Shown: one piece after another, positions 17,470 to 27,268 of the stretch | Layout of the letters: every line of letters begins with the position of its first letter | Numbering within the stretch: position 1 is the first letter of the stretch | DNA from: CAZPMT01 sp964587655 | Lineage (GTDB): Bacteria > Hydrogenedentota > Hydrogenedentia > Hydrogenedentales > SLHB01 | NCBI GenBank assembly: GCA_964587655.1 | Contig: CAZPMT010000026.1 | Location: 1-51,544 of the forward strand | Direction: 5' to 3' | DNA: 51,544 nt | The notes under the pieces: model-generated | Told to the model about the DNA's origin: nothing | Databases searched by the model: none | What the model saw: only the letters and a program-made list of their open reading frames with translations | Position numbers and translations under genes: made by a program

Positions 17470-19053
17470 ATGGACAAAGAAGAACCATACGGACTGACAA
17501 GTGCTATCCGTATTCTCTTGGCGAAATGGAGGTATCCTGTCATTGGCGCTATTGTTTGCGCCGTTGCGGCCGCCATGTTCGCTTCGCTGAGACCGAACAG
17601 GTTCGAAACCCGAGCCACGTTAGTTCTTCAGCCCCCTCCCTTCAAGGAGGCCGGTAAACAAGCGGGCAAGGAAGGCGATAGCGACGTTACGGCCCTTATA
17701 CCGAAGACGATGCAGGTGTCGGACTATGCCGTTTTGCTCAACTGCGATGCTGTTTTGCATAGGCTAGCGTCAGCGATGCGCATGTACTCATCTGACGCTG
17801 ATGGATTCATGGTCGAAAACCTCCGGGGCGCACTTTCGGTTACGACCCACACCACCGGAAGGGATACCGCCGGCGCCAAGTACTCCCCGGTCATCGAACT
17901 GGTGGCGGTGGCCCGTTCGGCCGAGCTTGCCGCGCGACTGGCCAACACCTGGGCAACCGTCGCGGAAGAGATGGTCGCCGAGGCCACCGGAAAGACCAAA
18001 CAAGACTCCACGGTGTTCTTAGAAGACGAGCACGGCGTTGCGCAGAAAGACTTGCTTCAGGCCGAGAGTTCGCAGCAGCAATCTCAGGATCTTTACGCGC
18101 AACAGATTACCGAGATTTCTAACGAAACACAGAAACTTGTGGCCGATCTACAGGACCAAAGCGCGCATCAACTCGATGAACTTACGGATAAATGGGATAC
18201 GAAAATAAGCGAGTTGGAGGCGAAACTCGCACTTGATCGTAAGGAAACGGAGCTTTCCGCGAAGTTGGCGGGCATAAGCAAGCTTGAAGATGAATTGGCC
18301 ACTGTCAAGATCCAGATGGCCGACATGAGCACCAGGCTGAGTTCTCTGCAGGGCGAGATCCAACAGCACCCCGAGCTTAGGGTACTGTCAAAAGCCATCA
18401 CGGACAATGCGTTGTGGATGCAGGTGACGAAAAGCGATGCTGACAAAGGTGGCGGTCTTCCTGAGGCACTTCGCGACAAGGAACTCCGCTCAGAGGAGAT
18501 CAACCCTATTCATGACCAGTTGTCGCTCGAAATGGCGGATGTCCGGATAGTGCTGGACTCACTGCCCAAGAGGGAGAAACAACTGCTCGAGGCAGTCCAG
18601 AGCATCAGAGATGAGTACGATGCCTTGTTGGCCGATCGGGCAAAGGCCTCACTGTTGCTCGAGCAGGCTGACAGGCAAAAGGAGTTGGAGATCGAGATAC
18701 TTAGGCGCGATACCGATGTCGCCAGAATGCAGTTGGAAGAGGATCGGAAAACGAAACTGGCCATCCTCAAGCGCGACGCCGACCTGAAGAAGACTCAACT
18801 TGACCGCGAAGTCACCAGCCAAAAAGGCAAGTTTGATGTCCTCGCCACCAAGTATCTGAGCGCAAGGTTTGCCCAAGCAGATAAGAGCACGGATATCGTA
18901 CAGATTGGCGAGGCCGCACCGCCGGCCAAGCCGTTGCACAAGTCTCGGTTGCTTCTCGCCTTCCTGGGCCTGGCCGTCGGCGTGATGCTGGGCGCGGGAT
19001 ATGTGATTGCCGAGGACTTCGTTCGCCGAGTCGTTCCCGCACTCAGCCAGTAG
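17470..19053 (+). CDS. Wzz-type polysaccharide co-polymerase (chain-length determinant)
   Basis: A 527-residue inner-membrane protein with the polysaccharide co-polymerase layout. Transmembrane helix 1 is near residues 21-40 and is followed by a periplasmic domain beginning RPNRFETRATLVLQPP. Long heptad-rich coiled-coil stretches span about 165-460. A proline-rich motif (APPAKPLHKSRL) sits just before helix 2 (LLLAFLGLAVGVMLGAGYVIA). No C-terminal tyrosine-kinase domain is fused. The family sets polymer length together with Wzy. The ATG at 17470 has CGAGGA 7 nt upstream; a TTG 6 nt earlier is possible. It is the first gene of a co-directional set ending at about 25.2 kb. Confidence 0.85.
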   Translation: MDKEEPYGLTSAIRILLAKWRYPVIGAIVCAVAAAMFASLRPNRFETRATLVLQPPPFKEAGKQAGKEGDSDVTALIPKTMQVSDYAVLLNCDAVLHRLASAMRMYSSDADGFMVENLRGALSVTTHTTGRDTAGAKYSPVIELVAVARSAELAARLANTWATVAEEMVAEATGKTKQDSTVFLEDEHGVAQKDLLQAESSQQQSQDLYAQQITEISNETQKLVADLQDQSAHQLDELTDKWDTKISELEAKLALDRKETELSAKLAGISKLEDELATVKIQMADMSTRLSSLQGEIQQHPELRVLSKAITDNALWMQVTKSDADKGGGLPEALRDKELRSEEINPIHDQLSLEMADVRIVLDSLPKREKQLLEAVQSIRDEYDALLADRAKASLLLEQADRQKELEIEILRRDTDVARMQLEEDRKTKLAILKRDADLKKTQLDREVTSQKGKFDVLATKYLSARFAQADKSTDIVQIGEAAPPAKPLHKSRLLLAFLGLAVGVMLGAGYVIAEDFVRRVVPALSQ

Positions 19054-19065
19054 GACAGCTTCCCA

Positions 19066-20544
19066 ATGGATCAGGAAACCAGGCCTTGCGGCATACCGGA
19101 CGAGTCTGAGTCAATAACGGGTGAAGTAGCGGCCTGTGGCGATTCCTTTCGGGAACGAAGCGCCGGCCGCTCTGGCGTTCCGGATTCCAGAGCCTTGCGA
19201 GTGTTCAACCGGCTCAGCTATTACGGATTCCTCGCGTTAGCCGGCGTTACGCCGCTTTGTTTGACGCCATGGACTGATGAGCCCCCCAACGATGTTCAGT
19301 GGCTCATCATAGACGCCTGCGCGCCTGCACTGGCGCTACTCCTGGTCGTTTCCAGGTTATTCTTCGCGAAACGCTTTGCAGTCCGTTGGAGCGCCGTCAC
19401 TCTCGCGGCCCTTGCGCTACTAGCCTCTCAAATCGCGTCCGCTTTTGCCGCCACCGACGTATGGCTGAGCATCGCGGTCATCATCAAGCAAGTGGGATTG
19501 TTCTCGGTATTCATCCTGGCATCCAACGCCCTTGTGGATAAGCAGGATCTGCGTCGCACGCTTGGTGTGGTTGCAGTATGCGGATTTCTGGTATCAGCAT
19601 ATGGACTCGCGCAGCACTTCGGTTTTGACTTCTTCCCATGGCAGCAGCTTGAGGAAGTCCCCACTTCCCGCGGCGCTTCAACACTTGGGCACCCGACTTT
19701 CGCCGCGAGTTTCTTGCTCTTGTCAATTCCCCTGACGTTAGCCTCGGCGGCCCTTGCCCGCACCTTGTATGGACGTCTTCTTGCAGCCGCGGCGGCCGCA
19801 ACCATGGCGTCCCATTTCCTTATCACCGGTGCGCGTGGGGCAACGCTGGCTGCCTGCGTGACAATTGTGACAGTTATTGTCGTTGTGAAGCTTCAGGCGC
19901 GCCCGATCGCCACACACGGAGGAGCGACGAATCCGCCATGGAGAATGGCGTGGAGGCTTGCCCTGGGGTTGATTGTCTTGGTGGCTCTCGTCGCGGGCCT
20001 CATGGTGACCACGTGGCGCGTCAAGCGAAGCGATGCCCTCGCTGTCAGGCAGGGCAGCGGCGCCATACGTCTCTTTACATATCAGTCTGCCGCCCGGCTA
20101 TGGACGCACCACCCTTTCACAGGTGTTGGCGCCGGTAACTATGAGATCATGAGCCCAACCGCCTGGAACCGGCAGGAGCAAGAACGGTTCGCCGAGCTGA
20201 ATCGCATGAGCTATCAAGTGCACAATGAATACATCGAAGCGCTCGCGGAGCAAGGCATCATCGGACTGGGTGTGCTTCTGGCCTTGTTATATGCCGCAAT
20301 GCTTGCGGCATACAGAATTAGCCTTGGCGCGGTTGACCGGGATGGCCGAAGGGCCGGCTTGGCGCTTCTGGCTGCCGTGATTGCCGCCGCCGCGGATGCC
20401 TTCTTGATTTTCAACATGCAGACACCCGGGCCGGCGCTGTATTTCTGGATGGTTCTGGGGTTGGTTGTATATTCCGGCAGCACGCTTGTGCGTGACCGGG
20501 ACCAAGCAGCCCAATATGGCGCAAGAAGCGTCGGCGAGACCTGA
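19066..20544 (+). CDS. O-antigen ligase/polymerase (Wzy/WaaL-type) membrane protein
   Basis: A 492-residue polytopic membrane protein with about 10-12 hydrophobic helices after a ~45-residue hydrophilic N-terminus. The family's large periplasmic loop is visible before helix IX, with TYQSAARLWTHHPFTGVGAGNYEIM and then HNEYIEALAEQGIIGLGVLLAL, the Wzy_C/O-antigen-ligase signature containing the conserved H-N-x-x-x-E core. It either polymerises repeat units or transfers glycan to an acceptor; the sequence does not decide which. It starts 12 nt after the Wzz-type gene, and a TPR gene follows. Confidence 0.88.
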   Translation: MDQETRPCGIPDESESITGEVAACGDSFRERSAGRSGVPDSRALRVFNRLSYYGFLALAGVTPLCLTPWTDEPPNDVQWLIIDACAPALALLLVVSRLFFAKRFAVRWSAVTLAALALLASQIASAFAATDVWLSIAVIIKQVGLFSVFILASNALVDKQDLRRTLGVVAVCGFLVSAYGLAQHFGFDFFPWQQLEEVPTSRGASTLGHPTFAASFLLLSIPLTLASAALARTLYGRLLAAAAAATMASHFLITGARGATLAACVTIVTVIVVVKLQARPIATHGGATNPPWRMAWRLALGLIVLVALVAGLMVTTWRVKRSDALAVRQGSGAIRLFTYQSAARLWTHHPFTGVGAGNYEIMSPTAWNRQEQERFAELNRMSYQVHNEYIEALAEQGIIGLGVLLALLYAAMLAAYRISLGAVDRDGRRAGLALLAAVIAAAADAFLIFNMQTPGPALYFWMVLGLVVYSGSTLVRDRDQAAQYGARSVGET

Positions 20545-20599
20545 GTGCGCGCTGGATAAGCGCCGTATCCTGGGCCAAGACACAGGAGTTCCACGATAG

Positions 20600-21898
20600 A
20601 TGGGTAGCCGCTTCAGCGTGGCAATGCTGGCCGTGAAGATGACGGCCGTGTTCGCCCTTGCGTTTGCCTTGGCTCTGCAAATCGAGTTCGCGGTGCGCAC
20701 CTTTGCAGGCGAGGTCTATAGGCACTCTGGGGTGCTCGTAGGCAAAGAGGGAGATTTCAGATATAGCCGGCGGCTGTTAGATAAGGCATCAAGCTGGAAT
20801 CCTCATGACTATCGCACACAAAAAGCTCTCGGGGACGCTTGCCGCGCCATGGAAGACTACCCCAATGCAGTAAGATCGTTGTCGGCCTCTGTACGACTCG
20901 CCCCGAACGACGTGCTCGCACTGCTGGACCTGGCCGTCGCCTCTGCCTTGTCCGGCGATCACGCCGCGGCGCGCGACGCCTTGCAGAGGGCGCGAGACCT
21001 CGTGCCTGGCTATTGGCGTGTCTATGAGACGGGGGGAATCGTCGAGGGTCTCGCCGGCAACCACGTCGCGGCGATGTCCGAATTCGAAAAGGCCTTGTCA
21101 TTTGAAGACGCGAGTCGCGCGCCCATCCTCAAACAGCTTGCCGTCGCGTGTGTCAAGCTGAATAGTCTTACTAAAGCGATTGAGTACGCCTCGGAGGCAG
21201 TGCAACTAGAACCTGAAGTCGCTGAGGCCCGCCTGCTGCAAGCCAAAGTATTCCTCGCGCTCAACCGTGCTCAGGACGCCATAAGGGCGGGCTCGAAATG
21301 CCTGGATCTGTTGAAAGATCCATCTCAACTGAAGCCTCGCGATAAGACAACCCTCGCTGACGCTCACGCCGTTCTTAGCGAGGCGCACCTTTCCGAGGGT
21401 CGATTTGTTGAATCGAGCCAATCCCTGCTAACGGCTGCCCAGCTAAACTCAAGCTCCGCCGAGGCAAAAAAGATCGCCCTGAAGCTCCTCGAACTTACTA
21501 GAGACAACGCATCTTTGGCGGCCGATGGCGGGTTTGGTCCTTGCCTCCTTAACCTTGGCGCAGCCCTTGCCGACCTCGGCGAATTGGAACTGGCTTGCAG
21601 TGTGCTGGCCAGGGCGATGCCGGCGCTGAATCCGCAAGGCCAAACAGCATGTGGGCTCATCCGTGGAAGGGCGTTAGCCCAACTCGGACGCCTTCAGGAG
21701 GCCGAGGATGTCTTGCGGCTGGCCAGAAATGCCAATGCCAATGTGCCTGACTTGCGGTTCGTGCTTGCCCAGGTTCTTGCGAAGAACGGCAAGACTGAGG
21801 AAGCTCGCGCCGAGTGCCAGTCTATTCTCAGTACGTTTTCGCTTAATGACGAAGAGAGACAGAGAATCCAGAAGACGATCGACGATCTCCCTCGGTGA
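20600..21898 (+). CDS. Membrane-anchored TPR protein of the polysaccharide cluster
   Basis: A 432-residue protein with an N-terminal transmembrane helix (about residues 10-30) and tandem tetratricopeptide-like helical pairs through about residue 425. Examples are PNAVRSLSASVRLAPNDVLALLDLAVASAL and RLQEAEDVLRLARNANANVPDLRFVLAQVLAKNGKTEEA. TPR modules of this type often follow or are fused to Wzy/ligase proteins, where they are thought to organise the polymerisation complex. AGGAG lies 12 nt before the ATG. No enzymatic motif is present. Confidence 0.82.
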   Translation: MGSRFSVAMLAVKMTAVFALAFALALQIEFAVRTFAGEVYRHSGVLVGKEGDFRYSRRLLDKASSWNPHDYRTQKALGDACRAMEDYPNAVRSLSASVRLAPNDVLALLDLAVASALSGDHAAARDALQRARDLVPGYWRVYETGGIVEGLAGNHVAAMSEFEKALSFEDASRAPILKQLAVACVKLNSLTKAIEYASEAVQLEPEVAEARLLQAKVFLALNRAQDAIRAGSKCLDLLKDPSQLKPRDKTTLADAHAVLSEAHLSEGRFVESSQSLLTAAQLNSSSAEAKKIALKLLELTRDNASLAADGGFGPCLLNLGAALADLGELELACSVLARAMPALNPQGQTACGLIRGRALAQLGRLQEAEDVLRLARNANANVPDLRFVLAQVLAKNGKTEEARAECQSILSTFSLNDEERQRIQKTIDDLPR

Positions 21899-21963
21899 CG
21901 CCATGGAACTGGAAATCGTCCGGGCGCGAGGTTTGGCGGACTCTGAAAACGGGAAGGCGTTAG

Positions 21964-23427
21964 ATGGCTCGTCTTGTCAGACGTAGACGACTGTTCTTCA
22001 CACCGCTCTTGGTCGTCATTGACATGTCAATTGCGGTGATCAGCGTCTATGCAGCTTACAAAATGCGATACGAACCAGACACCCTGTTTAGTCCAGGTTT
22101 TCAAGCCGGTCCGGAAGTATCAACACCCTACCTCCACTTGATCCTGTTCGCTCCCTTCGGCCGTTTCTTCTGCAACTCCGTGTGCGGTGTCTATCGCCAA
22201 GGACACCAACTCCGGAAAAGACCGGGCGAGATGATGGACCGCGTGAAATCGGTGTGCTTGGGCTCGGTCGCCCTTATGCTAATGGCCTTCCTCTACCGTG
22301 GCGCCTTTGCTTATCGCGAGTTCTCGTTCTCGCGTATTGTCTTTGCTCTCGACTGGCTGTTCAACTTATTCCTTGTTATCGCGGTATACAGTTTGGTCCG
22401 GATAATCGCCGATGAACTCAATCGACGCGGCCTTTTCGCTCGACATATCGCCATTCAGGGCACGGGCCACGCGGCGCGGGACCTCGCGCGGGCGATACAG
22501 CACACACCGGAGTTGCAGTGCAGCTTGGAGGGATTCATTGCAGACGATCCGAGCAACAACCCGCTGGTGGCCGAATCGGGGCCGATAACCTATCTTGGCC
22601 GATCCGATGAGGTCCGCGATATAATAAACGTCCACGGCCTGGAAGAAATCATTGTGACCGACCCGGCGGCGTTGGGCTCGAACATGGTGGGTTTTGTCAA
22701 CGTATGTCATAAGCTCGACGTGATTGTCGAGTTGGTTCCCGATCTCTACGGAATCACCTTTGGAGCGAGCAACATCAATGAGTTGGGCGGCCTGCCGGTC
22801 ATCCAACTCAACGAGATCTCCATTACCGGCCTCCGTATGATACTCAAACGCGCCGAGGATATTACCCTTTCTTTGTCGGCGCTCTTCCTTACATCGCCAA
22901 TCCTATTGGCGGCTGCGATCTGTATAAAACTGGACAGTCCGGGACCGGTCATCTTCAGGCAAAAAAGGGTCGGGAAGAATGGACGCCATTTTGGCCTGAT
23001 CAAACTCAGGTCGATGTGCCAGACGGCCGAAGAGCAGCGCCAGGAACTTGAGGCGAACAACGAATCTGACGGAATTCTCTTCAAGATAAGGCGCGATCCG
23101 CGAGTAACGCGAGTGGGCAGGATAATCCGCAAGACCTCGATAGACGAACTCCCACAGTTGCTTAATGTGCTCAAGGGAGAAATGAGCCTGGTCGGGCCAC
23201 GGCCGCTGCCGGTGCTTGACGTCAAAGGAGAAGAGTCGTGGAAGGACGCACGCGTTTCCGTGGCGCCCGGTATAACGGGCCTCTGGCAGGTTAACCGAAC
23301 CGAACACACTTCGGAAGAAATGCTAAAGTGGGACATTTACTATATCGAGAACTGGTCTCTGTGGCTTGATTTCAGGATCTTGTGCAAGAGTGTCTATGTC
23401 GTTCTAACAGGCAAGGGCGCTTATTAG
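21964..23427 (+). CDS. Polyprenyl-phosphate sugar-1-phosphate transferase (WcaJ-like)
   Basis: A 487-residue initiating glycosyltransferase. The first ~150 residues hold four to five membrane helices, a CoA-binding/Rossmann-like domain follows (GTGHAARDLARAI at about 160-172), and the C-terminal catalytic domain starts near residue 295. That domain carries DSPGPVIFRQKRVGKNGRHF, IKLRSM, RKTSIDELPQLLNVLKGEMSLVGPRP and PGITGLWQVNRT, the conserved order of the bacterial sugar transferase family. It loads the first sugar-1-phosphate onto undecaprenyl phosphate, which starts each repeat unit. No further glycosyltransferase or Wzx flippase gene is nearby. Confidence 0.93.
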   Translation: MARLVRRRRLFFTPLLVVIDMSIAVISVYAAYKMRYEPDTLFSPGFQAGPEVSTPYLHLILFAPFGRFFCNSVCGVYRQGHQLRKRPGEMMDRVKSVCLGSVALMLMAFLYRGAFAYREFSFSRIVFALDWLFNLFLVIAVYSLVRIIADELNRRGLFARHIAIQGTGHAARDLARAIQHTPELQCSLEGFIADDPSNNPLVAESGPITYLGRSDEVRDIINVHGLEEIIVTDPAALGSNMVGFVNVCHKLDVIVELVPDLYGITFGASNINELGGLPVIQLNEISITGLRMILKRAEDITLSLSALFLTSPILLAAAICIKLDSPGPVIFRQKRVGKNGRHFGLIKLRSMCQTAEEQRQELEANNESDGILFKIRRDPRVTRVGRIIRKTSIDELPQLLNVLKGEMSLVGPRPLPVLDVKGEESWKDARVSVAPGITGLWQVNRTEHTSEEMLKWDIYYIENWSLWLDFRILCKSVYVVLTGKGAY

Positions 23428-23453
23428 CGTCTTGATGGAATTGGAGATCGACC

Positions 23454-24323
23454 GTGACTGTTTTTCAACGGAGTCTGATTGTCTGGGCCGTCCTTGTCGC
23501 CCTCTTTCTGTTGCTCGTTATGGGTCTCAGCAAGTTCGGCGCTAGGATGATTGACAAGGTGGACAGCCGTGATCTCTACAAGAGGGGCCAGGAGCTTCTT
23601 GCCGCAAAAGAGTACGATGAAGCTGTCGCATCCTTCTCAAAGGTTCTTGACGTCAACCCGGGCGACGTTGGCGCGCGGTTTCGCCTTGTAGAGTCACTGT
23701 TGCTCTTGGGAAGACTCAATGAAGCATCGGCGCAATGCGACCGGCTAATCGCAGATGTGTCGAATGGAGATCGGGTCAGGGCGTTGCTCTTACAGGCTAA
23801 AGCGTGCCGGGCCGCAGGCCAGTTGGACAAGGCGCGAGATGCTCTGAAGCAGATAGTTCAGGCGAGACCGAATTGCGCGGAGGCTTACTATGGACTTGCG
23901 GAGATCGCCCAAGATACGGAGCAGTTTCCCGAGATGGCGGCAATGCTGAAGAGGGTTGCTGAGGCCGGACCGGAAGCTTCGTCAGATGAATACACCGCTT
24001 TCAACGCCGCCGCCCGGCAGACGATTGAGGAACTCGGGCGTCGGATCGAAAGCGGCGAGCGCACCGCCGATGTGTACTACCGCCTCGGCATTGCTTACCT
24101 CCACGCCGGCCAATGGGAGAAGGCCATCGAGGCGCTTGCCCGTGCGGCCGAAACGCCTGACGGACCCGGCGACGCTTCGTTCTGGCTCGGTGTCAACGCC
24201 GAGTTGCAGAAAGACATTCGGACTGCCATCAGCCACTATGAGAACGCGATCGAGCGATGCCCCACCCACGTCCAGGCACTGCGGCGGCTCCTCAGGATAG
24301 GTTCCGGGCCGAAACCTTCGTAG
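23454..24323 (+). CDS. Membrane-anchored TPR protein
   Basis: A 289-residue protein starting at a GTG 26 nt after the transferase stop. It has one N-terminal membrane helix (about 7-24, VWAVLVALFLLLVMGL), a short linker, and then at least five TPR-like helix pairs (for instance RDLYKRGQELLAAKEYDEAVASFSKVLDVNPGD and YYRLGIAYLHAGQWEKAIEALARAAE). It is probably a periplasm-facing scaffold of the polysaccharide machinery; that role is inferred from position. Confidence 0.82.
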   Translation: MTVFQRSLIVWAVLVALFLLLVMGLSKFGARMIDKVDSRDLYKRGQELLAAKEYDEAVASFSKVLDVNPGDVGARFRLVESLLLLGRLNEASAQCDRLIADVSNGDRVRALLLQAKACRAAGQLDKARDALKQIVQARPNCAEAYYGLAEIAQDTEQFPEMAAMLKRVAEAGPEASSDEYTAFNAAARQTIEELGRRIESGERTADVYYRLGIAYLHAGQWEKAIEALARAAETPDGPGDASFWLGVNAELQKDIRTAISHYENAIERCPTHVQALRRLLRIGSGPKPS

Positions 24324-24407
24324 CACTCTGTCTGATTCTGTTTGTCGGGAGCTGCTGTACTGTGTAAGTTGCGTCGAACTAGTGGTTGGAGAAAGGAGGA
24401 TCAGATC

Positions 24408-25175
24408 GTGAAAAGACTTCTTATCGCCTTGCCGCTTTCGGCCTTGGCCTTGTGCGTTCTTGTGTACCCGTCCAGTGCGGATTCGGGAACGTGGACAGAG
24501 CGCTTCGGGATTGACAAGAACGACTTGGCGTCCACGGGGACGAACCCCTACTTCATCTTGCAGCCCGATTGCCAGCTTACATTCGAAGGCGACGACTTTC
24601 AACGGGTAATCACCGTGCTTCGCGAAACCAAGATCATCGACAGAGTCGAGACACGGGTTGTTGAGGAGAGGGAGACAGAAGGCGGCAAACTCACGAAAGT
24701 GTCGAGGAGATACTTTGCCATATCCAAGAGCACGGACAGCGTCTTCTATTTCGGAGAGGACATCGACACTTACGACGGCAAAGGAGTGGTCGTCAACCGG
24801 GAGCGCATCTGGTTGGCTGGAACCGGTGGCGCCGAGGCCGGCCTGATGATGCCAGGTCTCCCGCTGCTGGGCGCACGGTACTACGAGGAAATGGCCCCAA
24901 GGGTGGCAATGGACAGAGCGGAAATCCTCAGCATGGACGAGACTGTTCACGTAGCCGCCGGCAAGTTTGAGAACGTGTTGAAAGTCGAAGAGACCTCACC
25001 GCTTAGACCGCTTTCCAGGGAACACAAACTCTATGCTCCCGGCGTCGGGCTCTTGAAGGATGGTAATCTTGAACTTGTTAGGTACGAAATACCGGAGCAG
25101 GAAAGTCAGGCAGCAAAACCAATCGGGAGGCCGCGCGGCACGCGCGGTTTGCAGCATCAATACGGCCAGAAGTGA
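24408..25175 (+). CDS. Conserved secreted protein of unknown function
   Basis: A 255-residue protein starting at a GTG with a near-perfect AAAGGAGG ribosome-binding site 8 nt upstream; the longer frame from 24342 lacks this. A signal peptide (about residues 1-25, ending SSADS) is followed by an all-beta domain without recognised catalytic residues. Its C-terminal half contains VAAGKFENVLKVEETSPL and LYAPGVGLLKDGNLELVRY, a pattern seen in secreted proteins of unknown function. It is last in the polysaccharide operon and overlaps the convergent membrane-protein gene by 19 nt. Confidence 0.72.
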   Translation: MKRLLIALPLSALALCVLVYPSSADSGTWTERFGIDKNDLASTGTNPYFILQPDCQLTFEGDDFQRVITVLRETKIIDRVETRVVEERETEGGKLTKVSRRYFAISKSTDSVFYFGEDIDTYDGKGVVVNRERIWLAGTGGAEAGLMMPGLPLLGARYYEEMAPRVAMDRAEILSMDETVHVAAGKFENVLKVEETSPLRPLSREHKLYAPGVGLLKDGNLELVRYEIPEQESQAAKPIGRPRGTRGLQHQYGQK

Positions 25176-27072
25176 TAGGTCTCCACCCCGAGAAGCGTGC
25201 CGTACAGGTTCCAGAAAGCCCCCGCGATGAAGTCCCCCATCAGCAGCCCCACGAAGAACGGGATCGCGGGACGGTACGCCTTCGCCCCGCCGTACTTGAG
25301 GATCAGCGACTTGATCATCCACACCGCGAGGATCGACGCCCACAACTGATCCATCGACCACGACCCGCTCACCGCGTATCCAACGGGATGAAACGGCCAC
25401 CACGCCAGGTTCATACGCAGCGCCGCGAGCCCGAACGAACACAACAGACCGATGCCGATCGCCATCGTCGGCTGCGCCATGTGCGGCGGCGGCGTCGTGA
25501 TCCACAGGTTCACCTGGTCCCACTGCTCCCGTCCGAACCACTCGCCGAGCCCCGACACCTGCGTCGCCCCGTACTTCTCGATCATCACAAGCAGCCCCCA
25601 GAACCCGAATACCGTCCCCGCGACGATCGCCACCACCATCGCAAGGAAGTAGCGCCAGTAATCCATGTGGAGACGCTCCGCGATGCGGAACGCTTCGAGA
25701 CCGTGCGGCATCGGGTGGCTCCGATAGGCACGGTTGAAGAAGTTGAGCACGCCCATCATGGGGAGATCCGCCGGATTGCTCTTGGCCATTGCCGTGTGAC
25801 CGAGCAGGTTCACGATCTGAAAGCCCGGGCCGATACGATGCAGGTCATGCGAAGGAGGACCCAACTCCGCCCGCATCCGCGTTATCGCCACCGACAACAG
25901 AAAATACAGCACGAAAAACGCCAGAGCCGTGGACATAGTCATCTGCGCACGCCAGCAGAAGTACAGCAGAAACGTGAAACCGCCGCCGATCAGCAGCGCC
26001 GCGAGCCGCGCCTCGCGCCGTTCCCACGGCGTCTCGTGCTCTTCCGCGGGCCTCCCAAGCGCAAGCAGGACCATCCGCTTGATCTGGCGCCGGCTCACCC
26101 ACAACGCCACCAGCGCAATCGCGTAATAGCCCCCCGCCGTCTGCTCCTCGATGAACGGAAATCCCGGCATCCCGTGCATCCCGATGTAGCTCGCCAGCAC
26201 CCGCTGCGCCTTCCAGAAGATGTAGAAGAACCAGCACGAAAACGCAAGATCCGTCGGCATGAAAAAACACATCCCGATCGCGAACGGATAGAACGATACC
26301 CACACCGCTCCCATATCCAGCCACGGACGCTCGGGAAAGAACGCCTGCAAGTTCGCGACGTGCACCAGCGGCAACCGCGGAAGCAACGGAAACAGGAACT
26401 GCACCCGTTCAGCACGTCAATCCCAGCCGCCAGAGCGAACGCCGTCCAGAACAGCTTGTTCCGGAAAAGTGTCGCCGGTTCCGTCGCAAGCAACATCGGC
26501 ACCTGGATCACCGGATACGACAGCTTCTCATTTTCCGTCCACTGCTTCCGGAACACCAGATTCAGGCCCCACATCACTGCGCACAACGCGATGATAAAAG
26601 CCGACCACCACGCCAGCGGAAGCAGCCACGGCACAAAATTCGCCGGCGTGAAAAACGATTCCTGCCCGATGTAATAACTCCGCAGCGCCTCCCTGTCCTG
26701 CACCAACAGCCACCCCGGCATATTCTCCCGGATCGCCCCATACCGTCCCTCCAGCGGACCAAAGTGATCCAGGAACGGCAGCATCGGCACCAGCACGTCG
26801 ATGAAATCGATACCCGCCAGCGCGGTGGCGATGCTCAGCATCGTATAGATGACCAGCAGTTCCGGCGGCGACAATTCCCACCCCGGCTTCCACCGCTTCA
26901 CTGCCAGATTCAACAAAATGATCCAGAACAAGATGAAGACGACATTGTAGAACAGACTCAACGTCGCCGGCTGCCCCGTAAGCCAGATCACCTGCGTCGA
27001 AGCAAGCCAAAGCGCATTGAACGGCATCAACACCAGCGCAATGACCACACTCCGAAACGTCACACCCACCGC
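25157..27072 (-). pseudogene. DUF6785/DUF6784-like polytopic membrane protein, frameshifted
   Basis: Two overlapping frames together make one ~640-residue membrane protein. The N-terminal part starts at a GTG at 27072, with GGAGGT 7 nt upstream, and runs in frame to DVLNG near 26407. The C-terminal part continues in another frame from QFLFPLLPRLPLVHV down to 25157. Adding one base to the CCC run at 26404-26406 restores a continuous reading frame (NG-V-QFLFP). About a dozen hydrophobic helices are visible across both parts. Such proteins are frequent in Planctomycetes/Hydrogenedentes-type genomes, sometimes compared with oligopeptide-transporter-like folds, but their function is unknown. The break may be a real mutation or an assembly error. 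Confidence 0.75.
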
Positions 27073-27268
27073 CCATACCTCCAACACAACACCCGCCGAA
27101 CCCGCCAGTTCATCAAATCCTGCACAGCCGCCTCACGAGTACTTAACCTCAACTCACAACGACGGTTCAAGCACGCCGTTTGGGTAACGACCGTAAGCTG
27201 CCGTGGCTTTCCGGTCTTGTCAGGCGGTACAATGCGTGCCGAAGGACAAGCAGACGGGAGGATATGCC

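Noticed and set aside
25172..26674. Long plus-strand ORF (about 500 codons) opposite the DUF6785-like gene
   Set aside because: Its product is extremely rich in Arg, His, Pro and Gln and lacks any domain. It is the antisense shadow of a GC-rich membrane-protein gene.
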